64,000 nucleotides of DNA from Stentor roeselii (Eukaryota; Ciliophora; Heterotrichea; Heterotrichida; Stentoridae). A program made the position numbers and the translations under genes. How positions within the stretch are numbered: the first letter of the stretch is position 1; every line of letters begins with the position of its first letter. Below, in pieces: positions 1-10,464 of the stretch. The notes under the pieces were generated by a model. That model was not told where the DNA came from. It did not search any database and worked only from the letters and a program-made list of their open reading frames with translations. Where the stretch lies: positions 1 through 64,000 of the forward strand of contig RSEH01000074.1 in assembly GCA_006503475.1 (NCBI GenBank). Direction: 5' to 3'.

Positions 1-711
1 CGTTTAGTTATAAATGAACTGAGAAAGAGTATATTATCAGAAGATTATATTGTTTGAATCTTTGTGAATTCGATTTTTGAAAAAAAAAGAATCAATGAAA
101 TTATTTTAGTTATTTCTGTTATGATCTCTTATCTTGAATCATGAATTATTGTGTTCATATCTGAATTACCTTCAATTCATGAGAAAAAAATTTGAAAGAA
201 TAAAATGATGATTTAATGTTACCACAAATACGTGATTTTAAATTCTCTTAAACCTTTATATAACCGAATTTTCAAATTTAATTCTTTTTATGTGAATGGT
301 AATTATTCTAAATTGAAATAATTCTTTCTAGTATTAAACTTTTTATTATTGAATAAGTTTACCCTTGAAAGAATTCAGTTTAACTTTCAAAGAATTATTC
401 CTCAGCTTTAAGCCTACAATTTTACTAACTCTTTATATATCAATTAAAATCTTAATTAATTTCACTCTAAAGAAATACTCAACCTTCAATATTTTAACCA
501 AACTTTATTAAATTTATCACATCTATTTATTCCTGTAAATACCCATCATATAAAAAATACTAAAATCAATTGATAATTTTTGATTTCTTTAATTTTTCAT
601 TTTCAAATTATCTCAAAAATCCATTTTCATTATTCAGAATCCAAGCAATTCCTTCAACATTAAAATCAACCAAAACCCTTAAAATTCCATCCAACCTAAT
701 AATTAATATAC
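1..711. other. intergenic, no gene seen
   Basis: Very AT-rich sequence with stops in every frame, lying downstream of the minus-strand MYB gene. I found no open frame of useful length, no tRNA-like cloverleaf, and no repeat beyond short A and T runs. Confidence 0.6.
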
Positions 712-1386
712 TTAAAACAGCTGATCACCAAATATAAAACTATTTGGCGAATATTGAAAAACATGAAACATCGTCCAACACTTAATGAAATTTTCAACAT
801 CATTACAAACTGCCCAGTCATTGTAAAGCGTTTCAAAACTACGTAACTCCATATTTTCTAACCCCTCCTCCTTTTCCCCTAAAACCTCTTCCTTCAGCAA
901 TTCCCCATCAGAGTTTCTTTTAAAATCAAAATTTTCCTTTGAAAATTTCCTGATTTTCTTCTTCAACTTTTTACTTTTCCTTCTAAACCTTTTTCTTTTT
1001 TGAATTGATTCTAAGTTTTCCTTAGCTTGTTGTCGTGTAAACTTCCTCAAATTGCTATAATAGAAGTTTTTAACAGAATTGTCAGAACGACCAGGCAAAT
1101 GTTTTGCTATTTTCGACCAGTGATTCCCGTAAACTTCATGAAGCTGGTACATCAGAGTGCTTTCTCGTTCAGTCCAAGTGGTTTTAGTCACTTCTGGGTC
1201 TAGATGGTTGTGCCAGCGCTCTCTACACTGCTTGCCTGTTCGTTCTTCTCCGTCATTTTTCGAGTTGAGGACTCTGGCGATATTTCCCCACTTTGAAACT
1301 CCCAGTTCTCTGATAACAGATTTAAGGATTTCGTCTTCCTAGATAAGCCTTACATTTGGAGACCACGGGCTACGATTGAAAGACAT
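712..1386 (-). CDS. R2R3-type MYB DNA-binding protein
   Basis: Probable nuclear transcription factor of about 219 aa. Joining an 11-codon first exon (1386-1354) to the main exon (1338-712) across a 15-nt intron gives two MYB repeats. Residues about 5-60 start SPWSPNEDEIL, with Trp at the expected spacing and a RERWHNHLDP end. Residues about 64-112 hold TTWTERE, HWSKIAKHLPGRSDNSVKNFYY. Repeat 1 carries a short extra loop before the recognition helix. The tail is basic (Lys/Arg-rich, residues about 115-145) and otherwise featureless. Without the first exon the first repeat would be cut in half, which supports the intron. The role is inferred from the family; the target genes are unknown. Confidence 0.9.
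1339..1353 (-). other. 15-nt intron in MYB gene
   Basis: Read on the minus strand it is GTAAGGCTTATCTAG, phase 0, with A at position 10. Its last codon, TAG, would stop translation if it were retained. Removal joins SPWSPN to EDEIL, the normal start of a MYB repeat. Confidence 0.9.
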
Positions 1387-2013
1387 TTTTACTGAATGGA
1401 GTAAAATCATTTGGAATTTGATTGTCTTTGGTTTTTGCAGAGGAACCTTTTGGAAAAAATTAAAATGGGAATAGGAAAGTTATATTCGGGAAAAGTGATG
1501 GAATTAGGGATTTTGGAAATTTTTGGGGTTAATTTTAGAAGGTTTTTTGAGGGTTTTTTGAGGGGTTTTGGGGTTTATTGAGTTTTTGGAGAGAGGTTGG
1601 TAATTGTCTTGTGAGGAGATTTTTGGGGTAAGGATTTTGGATTTGGTTAGGGATTTATGATGAAAGTTAAGATGAAAAATAACTAGAAATAAGATTATTG
1701 ATTGTGAAAGAAAGAATTTTTCGATAGTTTTAAAGTAACTTGGAAGTAGATTTTCTAGATTAAATCTTTTGTTATTATTAGAAATTTGTATTTTTGATGA
1801 GATTTTTATTCAGTTTTTAGGATGGAGATGAGGTGTTTCAAGTCCTTTTCTCGACAGAAATATTGTAAATTGTTAATCTTATAAGTAAATTATTTGATTT
1901 GAAATGGACTGAATAAGCATCTGATTATTCTAAGAATTTTTTACTATAGAATTTTACTATAAAATTATACTAAGAGGTTAAAACTCCAAAAGGATTAATT
2001 AACGGGTTTAATT
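1387..2013. other. intergenic, 5' flank of MYB gene, G-run tract
   Basis: No gene seen. The plus strand is T/G-rich, so the MYB coding strand is C/A-rich here. G-runs lie at 1525-1528, 1551-1553, 1562-1565 and 1570-1573. The rest is AT-rich with stops in all frames. Confidence 0.6.
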
Positions 2014-5000
2014 TTACTTTGTGTTACTATCTTTTATTTTCTTTGCTATTTTTTTAACTGCACTCTGAACAGGAATAGATAAATAAAAGTGGATTTTGAA
2101 GCTTCTCCAAAAATCATCATTCATTATCCAAAGAATATCTTCAAAAATTTCTCTGAGCTGAATATAATAGGTGATAACCCAAAATCTAAATCTCTTCAGT
2201 TCATTTTCATTATCAATAAAAAAATACCTGAAGTGTTTTTCACATGGATAAAACTTAGAATATCCCAAAATGACTCTATTTTTCTTAAAAACCAAAATTT
2301 GTTTATTCTTTTGTTTGATTCCGAACAAAAACATCAAAAGTTTATAGCAAGCAAAAGATTCAACAATATCTTTAAACTCAAACGGCCCATGTTCCAAAAC
2401 TTCATAAATCAACGCATATTGATTTTTATTTTGAATAGAACTAAGCTCGACTTTAGGAATTTTTACAAGTTTTCCAATATTTTTAAGCTTGAGATAATTG
2501 ACCATGATCCTCATAACATAAAAAACACTCACTGACTTGATTTCGATAGTTTTGATATTGAAAGCTAAAAACTTTTCCTTGTTTTTTTCATTCCTCATAA
2601 CAAAAAGCTCGACTCCTTGAACCTTCCTGACCTGAAAACTTAAAAACTTTATGAAAAATCCAGGATTTACTGAAATTTGAAGATCTTTATACAAATCTTC
2701 TTCATTTTTAAAGATTCTCTGAAGTCCTTTTTCAAGATTCCCTTCCTCAACAATAAGTAAAAGATTATTAAAAAAGCTGAAATTTTCAACATAATCCTCC
2801 CAAAACCAGCTGATTTTTTTAATACTCTTTTCAATCGATTCAATCATCAAATAAACAACAGACGTTCTAAAGTTTTTCATATAAATTCCTAAAAGTTTCA
2901 AATACCCAACAGCAGCAACAGCGCAAATAGGAGAGCTTAAAGCGATTTTAACAATCAAAGTCAACAAATTTTCAGTAAAGCTAACTCTGGGTATATCAAA
3001 TTCATAAGTTTTAACCATTTTCACCAGAAAGTTTAAATAAAAAACCCTATTTTTTTCAGGTGCTCTTAAGAAATGTTTAACTGCAAAGCTAGAGCTGGAG
3101 TCAACAAAGCTTGTTAAATATTGAAGAAGTTTAGGATACCCTGGATTTAATGAAAACAAATAAGCTTGCTTTTCATATTCAGGGTCTTCTTGGCTTGGAA
3201 GGTCAGGGATAATCGAATAGGCCATGCAGATCATTTTATAAATTTCTGGAAATTTCTCAAGTTCTTCTAAAGCTTCTTTTGAAATGCTTGGACTGAATAA
3301 AAGTCACAGTTTGTTACTTCCTTCTGTTGAGTTGAACAGGTTGAGAGAAAGCACGTACATTAGAGACTCTTTGTATGAATAAGTCATTTCAGAGGACTCG
3401 ATTGGTGAAGTTATTACAAGCTGGATAATTATTACTTTCATCAGCTTTAAGTACTTTTTTAACAGGAGGTTTTCGGGAGAATATGAAGCAGGATTGAGAC
3501 GGAAAAGAATTTTTATGCTTAGAATGTAAAGAGATTCGGAATTTTTTAAATTGTGGATCGGGTCTGATATCTTTAAGGATAGTTCGCAGAGGTTTAGAAT
3601 TGTTTCTGGGGATCGAAGTGAGGAGGTTTGGAGAAGACTTTGGAATATTTGAGATACTTGAAGAATTTCTGGTTTTTTTTGAAGGGCATTTAGATTGAAT
3701 TGGTTTTCGAGAAATTTCAGGATTGAGATTAGGAAAGTGTCTGGAAGGATTGATTTTTTTGTAGGGATAATCGAAATTTTGTAATTAAACAATAGATTTT
3801 CCTGTTCATTAAACTTCGCAAAATAAGCTATTCCAAGATTTTTCAACAAAATAATATGAAAAATATAATAAATAATTTTCGTCTCCTTTGGATTATTCGC
3901 AACAATCCCAGACAAAACAAGTAACCTTTCATTAAACCTTTCAAGATCCCCACATTTCCTTGCATCCTCAAAAGTATCATCAACAAACAAAAACAATTCA
4001 TGAGAAAACTCAAATCCATGAATCTCTCCACTAATCAATTTCTTGCAATTCTGACTAACAAGTCCATTGACTCCTAAATAAACATCAACAACTTGTGCGA
4101 TTTCCTTTTTACACCTTCCAATTTTCGCTTTATTTTTCCTCTTCTCCTGTTTAAAAACTCTATCATTCAACTTTTCAAACCATTTATGAAACCCAAGCAA
4201 ATCATAAAAAACCTTCGCATTCAATTTAAACCTCTGAAAAATCGAAGCAGTTTTATAAAAAAAGTCAATAGCAAAGGAATCTTCTTTACTTTTATCAGAA
4301 TTTTGAACAAATTTCGAAAAACTTAAAAAAGTTTCATTTCGAGCAACGACTAAAGCAAGTCCCAATGTTTTTTTCACGAATTTTCTAAGAAACATGAAAA
4401 AATTCTTAGGATCTGAAATGATTAACCTGATTTTAACATGATGTAAAAAATGTTCTCCTTTGATTTTTAAACTTGCGACTCCTAAAAGGTTCAGCAGGTA
4501 GATTAAAAGAAAAGAGTTACTTGCACAGTGGATGAATTGGTAGGAATAACAAGAGCTTAGACTTGAAATTACTTCAGAGTTCAACAAGGCTTCTATAAAA
4601 TCTCTTTTTTCATGATTTGCGAGATATTGTGTTAAATATTTTATATCGTTTGTCACCTTGTCTTGGTTGAAGGTCTGAAGCTTTAGGTGTTCAAAGTAAG
4701 ATGAAAGAAGAAGGTCTTGGACTTGACTTGGAAGACTGCTGTTTAAACATGATTCAAGGAAATCATCACAGTCATACTGAAGAGACAAAATAATGCAATT
4801 CACGAAGACATTCAACAGTTCAATATAAGACTCTTTAGAGGAGTAGTTAAAAGAATGGCTTAGTCTTTGTTTCAACTTATGCAGATTTGAAGGAGTTGAT
4901 GAAATGGAAACTTTTGTATATGACCAGGCAGTCACTCGAGCTATTAAGGACAGTTGAGAAAAAATATTATGAAAATTTCTCCCTGTTTGAAGGAAAAAGT

Positions 5001-6447
5001 GACATAAAAACATCCAAAACTTGTTGAAAGACCTGCTGGGTTTCACTGAATTCGTTTTCATTCCCATTACTTTAACCATCAAAGTTAACTTCTCATACAC
5101 TTCATTCAAAGGGTTGAACAAATCAATCCTAGCACATTTTTTTATCAAGATTTTTACACATTCTGCTATAAACTCAATGATTTCTTCATTTAGGCTGATC
5201 TTAGATAATTCATTTAAAATCAAATCGAGTTCATCATAGCCACAAGTTGTTATCACATTGCTCAGCACTCGAAAAACATGAAGAGCTTCTTCTTTCGATT
5301 GAAGGTTTTTAAAAGAGTCGATGATAACCCTTGGAACTTCTTCATCTGTGAGTTTTAAATAAACATAAGCCCATTTTGCATCTTCTTTTATATAATTCGG
5401 TAAAGTCGAAATTTTCATCTCATACAATTCAAGACATCTAGGAAAATTTCTTGCATTTTCAATTGAAAGCATTAAAAGTTTATCACTAAATTCTTTTAAG
5501 TAAATCTGGCAACTTTTAATCAGGTCTAAGTAACTCATTGTCAAGTGATATGCAAAGTTTTCATCAATTTCTGGAAGGTAACTATTGAACATCTCAAGAA
5601 TCTCCATCAAAATCCTGACATTTAACAGCTGTAGCAGCTGAACACTATAATAAGCCCAACAGTTAATCGACGGGTACTTCCCATAAACACTCTTTAAATT
5701 AAAATCTTTCATATTTTCCTCTAAAAACTCATGAAAAGTGAGACTGTAAAATTGAAAATCAATGCAAACACTAAAAAGTTTCTTCGATCCAATTTTTTTA
5801 TTAACAAATTTGTTGGCTAGTTTAAAAGTTGTTTTAAAAACATCTATGACAACAGAGTTATTTTCTTGTATGATAGAAGGTTGACTTTTAATGATTGCCA
5901 AGATTAAAGCAATGAGTTTTGTATGGACTTCAGTGAATTTTATGTCGATTTTCAGACCTCGAAGGTATCGATAATAAATAGTTTCGAGAAGTTTTCTTCC
6001 TAAGTCCGCGCTAAGATGAGTGTTTTGGCTCCAGGCTTCGATTTCAACGCCAAGCATCTGATGTTTCGTTGGATTGTTGATAAATTTTCCGATGACGTCA
6101 TCTCGGTGCTTATGAATATGACTTGTGATTGAATTCTCGACGTACTTAGTCGAAATATCAAGTTTTTCTTGAAGAAGGTTCAATACTTTGTAGTACTCTA
6201 TGATGAAGTGATTCAGTACTTTGTGTCCTATCGCTTCAGGAACTCCTGTTATTATAACTTGTTGGATTTTCGGTAAAAAAGTCAAAAATCTTTTTAACAC
6301 CTGAACGTCAATCACACAAATCAAAGCTTGACCAACAAGAAGGACTTTTTCTATTTCCGTGATAGTAAGTTCGAACTTTTCAGGAAGAAGAGGAAAAATT
6401 TTAAAAGCGTTTTGTTTGTTGATGACTAATTTCATATCCTTGTACAT
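2014..6447 (-). CDS. large predicted helical-repeat protein, unknown function
   Basis: About 1472 aa, encoded by exons 6447-3308 and 3292-2014 joined across a 15-nt intron. Both halves are Leu/Ile/Phe/Lys-rich with helix-loop periodicity along their length, like HEAT/ARM or TPR-style solenoids. I see no catalytic motif, signal peptide or clear membrane segment. The open frame continues upstream to 6486, but that extension has only a GTG and overlaps the end of the preceding gene. The ATG at 6447 stands in an AATAAATATG context 10 nt after that gene's stop, so I chose it. I do not recognise the family. Large helical scaffolds such as transport receptors or kinase accessory factors are possible, but nothing here decides between them. 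Confidence 0.75.
3293..3307 (-). other. 15-nt intron in large helical-protein gene
   Basis: Minus-strand GTGACTTTTATTCAG, phase 2, A at position 10, ending CAG. Retention gives an in-frame TGA. Splicing links ...GSNKL to PSISKEALEELEKF and stays open for about 425 further codons. Confidence 0.8.
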
Positions 6448-6457
6448 ATTTATTAAG

Positions 6458-7405
6458 TTATCCAAATATGAAGGAACTCTGACCACCTGGAGGATTTTTT
6501 ACTTTGACTGAAGTCTTCGGTTTGCCTTTAGCTCCAGGTTCATAATCATCTTCAGGGTAGTTTCTTCTTTCATTGTTCCGAGTGTTTCTGGGTTCATAGT
6601 CATCTTCATACCCGGGGTCATAGTTTTTTTTGTTTTGAGAATAGTTTTCTCTTCCATAATCGCGATCATAAGTATCCCTTTCATAAGTGTCTCTTTCGTA
6701 TCCCCGGCCGGCTTCTCTTCCTGCATCTCGGGAGTACTGGTCTCTTGAGTAGCTGTCGCCAGGTCTTGAATAAGAGTCTCCGGCCCTGCTGTACCCGTCT
6801 TGACTACGGCCGTAGGAATCAGTCCCTCGTGAATAGGAATCAGTCCCTCGTGAATAGGCTTCGTTGTTCCTGGAGTAAGGATCAGTTGTCTTCCCGTAGC
6901 CTTCATTTCGATCAGACCCTCTTGCGTAAGGGTCACCCCTTGAGTCACCTCTTGGATCACCCCTAGAATAATCCTGTGCCCTAGGCTTCGAATACGAGTC
7001 ACTTTTATAGTCTGGCCTGGAATTCGCTGAGTACGGGTCACGAGAGTACCCATCACTTCTGGCATAATCATCTTCATAGTCATCATATCCTCTTGAATTC
7101 CCTTTATACGCATCTCTTGAGTACTCCTCCCGCTGTTCATAGTCAGTCCTTCTATAGTCAGATTCATTAATCCTGTTATTTCCGCCTCTTCCCGAAGCCT
7201 TCGGCTTCGAACTGTAATATTCGTCTTCGTAAGTCTGCCCTCTTGACTGCGAGTTCGAATAGTCCTGCTTCGATGCTGCCGGTCTTGAGTACTTCGACTT
7301 TTGCTGAGGCTCCCACCCGAGGTTGATTGAAGAGTTCCCTCCTGGCACTTGCTTTACCTTCACTGAAGTGTGATCGGTTCCGTATTTGAGTTGTTCTCTA
7401 TCCAT
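6458..7405 (-). CDS. disordered Tyr/Arg/Ser/Asp-rich protein with terminal PPGG motifs
   Basis: 315 aa, almost entirely low complexity, built on SYSR-G/D-type units with many charged and Tyr residues. Both ends carry a short related motif: TSVKVKQVPGGNSSINLG near residue 14 and TSVKVKNPPGGQSSFIFG at the C-terminus. Such PPGG-x-SS-x-FG motifs are known from the HN1/Jupiter and SPIRAL1 microtubule-associated families, so a cytoskeletal role is plausible but is inference. The start ATG at 7405 is the only good one. The next gene on the strand begins 10 nt after the stop. The repetitive middle would allow length variation between alleles. Confidence 0.75.
   Translation of the reverse strand: MDREQLKYGTDHTSVKVKQVPGGNSSINLGWEPQQKSKYSRPAASKQDYSNSQSRGQTYEDEYYSSKPKASGRGGNNRINESDYRRTDYEQREEYSRDAYKGNSRGYDDYEDDYARSDGYSRDPYSANSRPDYKSDSYSKPRAQDYSRGDPRGDSRGDPYARGSDRNEGYGKTTDPYSRNNEAYSRGTDSYSRGTDSYGRSQDGYSRAGDSYSRPGDSYSRDQYSRDAGREAGRGYERDTYERDTYDRDYGRENYSQNKKNYDPGYEDDYEPRNTRNNERRNYPEDDYEPGAKGKPKTSVKVKNPPGGQSSFIFG
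6816..6857 (-). repeat. perfect tandem 21-nt repeat within the disordered gene
   Basis: Two identical 21-bp units (6816-6836 and 6837-6857) encode a seven-residue YSRGTDS unit twice. The flanks from about 6730 to 6990 hold degenerate relatives of the same unit. Confidence 0.85.
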
Positions 7406-7772
7406 TGGTTTATTTGTTAGACTTTGAAATGAATTCCAAGAATTTTGAATTTTTTTGTTTGAAGAGGATTTTTTTAAGATTTTAGTGATTTCAGAGTTTT
7501 TGACTTTTGAAAGATTTGAAGATTTTAGAGAATGGGAATGATTAGGGAAGATAAGAGATTTTTACTTAGGTTTGATGAAATTATAGGAAAATTATAGTTT
7601 TTCTTATTATTCAACAATAATCAGCACCTAAACCTTCACTTTTCTATTTAACTTGTAACTTCTCTTTTCATCATTATCATGAATAAACCATCTGAATCCT
7701 TCTAATGAACATTACAAGACATTCTATTAACCCTCACAAATTCAAAACAATTAATTCTCCCAATAATAATAA
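7406..7772. other. divergent intergenic region
   Basis: 367 bp between two divergent starts (7405 minus, 7773 plus). The left half is T/G-rich and the right half C/A-rich on the plus strand, so both coding strands are C-rich and G-poor upstream of their ATG. No gene seen. AATAATAATAAATG directly precedes the plus-strand start. Confidence 0.6.
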
Positions 7773-8015
7773 ATGGGTTGTTGCCTTTCGAACCTAACAG
7801 AGGAAAACTTTTGGTCAAAGCACAACAAGCTCGGATCAATCGAAATAATAACCCCTAAAGATCATTCATTTTTAGATAATTACCCGCTCGAAAGCAGCTC
7901 ATCAATCATCATGTTCGAGAGCCACCCGACCGAGGACGGTCTTCCATCAAAAACTTTAAATTCAAGCAGTCAGGCAAGTTCCAAGAAGACCAGCGACACG
8001 CAAGTTCATATTTAA
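7773..8015 (+). CDS. small MGCC N-terminal (myristoylation-type) protein
   Basis: 80 aa, beginning MGCCLSNLTEENFW. Gly2 followed by two Cys is the usual setting for N-myristoylation with nearby palmitoylation, so membrane association is likely. The rest is Ser-rich and shows no fold I recognise. The ATG lies in a TAATAATAAATG context. The stop is 11 nt before the next gene on the same strand, and an in-frame TAA separates them, so they are not one gene unless spliced in a way I cannot see. Its function is unknown. Confidence 0.65.
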   Translation: MGCCLSNLTEENFWSKHNKLGSIEIITPKDHSFLDNYPLESSSSIIMFESHPTEDGLPSKTLNSSSQASSKKTSDTQVHI

Positions 8016-8026
8016 ATAATAATTAA

Positions 8027-9517
8027 ATGTTAGGAAAATCCTTGGACAGGACTCTTTCACAAGAAGACATCCTAACCGGAAACAACGAGTGGCTCAACAT
8101 TCAAGAAATAGTTCGAGTTACCTTCAGAAGCATGCAAGGCACCCTTCAAGCCCAGGACCGAGCCATTCAAAACCTCGAGCGTCAAATTTCCTTAAAGGCT
8201 TCGAGGTCAGAAATTCAAGGCCTGTTCAACCAGAAGCTGGATACAGAAGAGTTTCATGTGGAAATCCACAACTTGAGAAATGTGATGCAGGCCATTAGGA
8301 CTGACACTTCTGACTTGATTTGTGCGAATAGGGAAGACTATATAAACGACTTTCGTAAGATCGTTGCTGAACTTGATACAAAAACTGGGAAGTCAGAAGT
8401 TTTTTCTCAATTGAATGAACTTGACTATCAGAGGAACTTGTTAAGTGTTGAGGTGAAGGACTTGAGAAAAGATATGGAAAATCGATTTTTAGCTTTGAAA
8501 AGTCAATTTGTGAAAGATATGGATTATACTCGAGAAATGAATATGATCGAATTTGATAAGATCCTGGAAGGAAATAAGGCCATTTTGCAGGAGGTGCAGA
8601 AGAATAAGATATCAGCTGATGATAACTTGCAGAGCTTATTTAGTAAAGTGAAAAATGTTGAAAGAAACCTGGAACTGGCAAATGAGATTCATTTAAAATC
8701 AGAAGAAGACACGAGGAAACTTTTTAATTCGAACCTTTCGTCGAATCACAGTGAGTTAATGGAGGAGATAAGTGCTTTGACTGAGAATCATAATCGACTT
8801 GCTAAGGAACTCGAGCATTTACGTGGAACGAAAGCTGATAACTCTCATATGGTCTCTATGTTTTCTGTTAAATCTGAAGAAATCCAGATGATTCGTCAAG
8901 ATCTTTCATATCAAAACGGCCAACTCAAGTTAAAAGCTCTTCAAAGTGACCTGGAAAAAGAAGTCAAGGCTCTAAGAGACTCTTTAGAAATCAATAAAAA
9001 AGAAACAAATTTGAAATTTGATAAAAAAATCACTGAAGTTCATGAATGTCTTGATACAAAAGTAGGAAATGATGATCATGGAAATAATCTCTCGAAACAA
9101 GAAGAAATCAATGAAACTTTATGCTCGGAAAACACTGTTGCTCGATGGGTGCTTGAAAATAAGAGAGGAATCAGTGGTGAAGTAAGATGGGACCAAGAAA
9201 AAATTAATACTTGTCCTGATTTGTTTTTGTTGGAACTGGAAACTGGAATCGTTTCTGTTGTTAAAGCTGGATGTTATGAAGTTTCACTTGGATTCTTCGC
9301 TGATAGACCCCCTTTTGTACAGATCGTCGCTAATGATCAAGTTGTTTACTCTTTGGTCAATCGGCCTGTGTAAGGATTATTTAGATATGCTGCCCAACAG
9401 GTTTCTACTGGAGTCACTTTAACTGAATATCTTTCATTGCCTGAAAACTCGGTGATTAAAGTGCTGTGTGAAGGTCAACAAGTTACTTTCGCATTTTTAT
9501 CCATTAAAAAACTTTAA
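8027..9517 (+). CDS. coiled-coil protein with C-terminal C1q-like domain
   Basis: About 491 aa from exons 8027-9369 and 9385-9517. Residues about 10-370 are heptad-rich coiled coil (for example the IQNLERQISLKASRSEIQ stretch). The last about 110 residues change to beta-rich sequence: GCYEVSLGFFADRPPFVQIV, NDQVVYSLV, and, after the intron, STGVTLTEYLSLPENSVIKV ending TFAFLSIKKL. That alternation resembles the C1q/TNF-type jelly roll often found after coiled coils in ciliate and bacterial proteins. The resemblance is by eye only. No signal peptide or membrane segment is visible, so an intracellular oligomer is the simplest reading. Confidence 0.75.
9370..9384 (+). other. 15-nt intron in the coiled-coil/C1q-like gene
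   Basis: GTAAGGATTATTTAG, phase 2, A at position 10. Retention gives an immediate in-frame TAA (GTG TAA). Removal adds 44 codons that complete the beta-rich C-terminal domain. Confidence 0.9.
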
Positions 9518-9705
9518 TAGATAGGTTTTTGGATGTGATTGTTTTTATGAGAGGATTATTGTATTAAATATCTCTACTTTCTCAAAATTATCAGTAATAA
9601 AATTCAATACCCTAAATCCTTCAACCTTAACATTCAAAATAAGGACTTGAAACATCAAGACTTACCCAAAACTCAGGAGTATCCATTATAGATAACGATC
9701 CTATT

Positions 9706-10464
9706 CTAAAACACCAAGCACCCAGAGCAGATCTTCGAACTCTGTTCTTCAACTTTTCTAGTTTCCACCCTGTTATACTCAGCAGTGGTCCTATTTTTCT
9801 TGGCACTGACGAACCCAGTAGTATCTTCAATGACGACTGAAATGGTCCTTTCACCTAAATAATTAAGTATAAGTCCAACCAAAAACGCATTTTTTCCATG
9901 AACGATCGTCATTTTATTCGGTTTATACTCAATTTCGTTCTCCTTAAGTATCTTCACCAAAGCATTCTGCGATAAAATCTCTCCACTTTTATCAGTAATC
10001 TCTAAATTCACCCTTCGAGCTTCTAAAACCTGTTCATGATACGCTTCTTTATGTTTAAACTGCTGAAAAGTCATAGCAACCGACTCATTAAAAGGCAGAG
10101 AAGGACTTTCTCCTCTTTTAATCTCAGAGATATTCCCAGAGATCATGTTAATTTTGAACCTTTCACAATTTCTGGCACCTCCCAAAAGGACTTTAACGTC
10201 ATCATGGCCAGTGGCTTTAAATCCCCAATAAGCTTTACAAGCATGATGCAGTTCTCCATTGTCATAGCAAATGATTGTCTTGTCCTCATCAATTTCAAGT
10301 GAGCTGCAAGTAGCCGTGAAGACTTCCGCATTATCAGAAACATGGAAGAAGTAAGACCTTGGAATGAATTTTTCAGGTAAGGCTGGAGTGTTACTGCAGA
10401 AGACGACAAGGAGGTTGTCTTGAGGATGATAAGAAAACTCTTGTAAAGAAATAAATGGGTTCAT
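9706..10464 (-). CDS. double rhodanese-like protein, catalytic Cys not evident, CaaX-type end
   Basis: 252 aa. The N-terminal half shows the sulfurtransferase pattern ICYDNGELHHACKAYWGFKATGHDDVKVLLGG. The C-terminal half has a second, weaker copy (TIVHGKNAFLVGLILNYLGE). The active-site Cys loop of the second domain, where 3-mercaptopyruvate sulfurtransferase has its nucleophile, reads HGKNAF without Cys, so catalysis is doubtful. The protein ends CSGCLVF, a CaaX-like box with another Cys three residues upstream, which suggests prenylation plus palmitoylation. Its ATG overlaps the stop of the upstream ankyrin gene (ATGA). A TAA directly precedes the ATG in frame, so the start is firm. Confidence 0.7.
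   Translation of the reverse strand: MNPFISLQEFSYHPQDNLLVVFCSNTPALPEKFIPRSYFFHVSDNAEVFTATCSSLEIDEDKTIICYDNGELHHACKAYWGFKATGHDDVKVLLGGARNCERFKINMISGNISEIKRGESPSLPFNESVAMTFQQFKHKEAYHEQVLEARRVNLEITDKSGEILSQNALVKILKENEIEYKPNKMTIVHGKNAFLVGLILNYLGERTISVVIEDTTGFVSAKKNRTTAEYNRVETRKVEEQSSKICSGCLVF

Noticed and set aside
1566-1573. TTTTGGGG as a telomere-like repeat
   Set aside because: It occurs once within a generally T/G-rich flank and is not tandem.
3304-6486. Helical protein as a separate 1060-aa gene starting at 6486
   Set aside because: The start is GTG inside the neighbour, and a clean 15-nt intron joins it to the 406-codon frame downstream.
9627-9854. Minus-strand frame overlapping the rhodanese-like gene, ending MDTPEFWVSLD
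   Set aside because: It looks like a better C-terminus at first, but no 15-nt GT..AG with an A at position 10 joins the frames, and the main frame ends in a sensible CSGCLVF.
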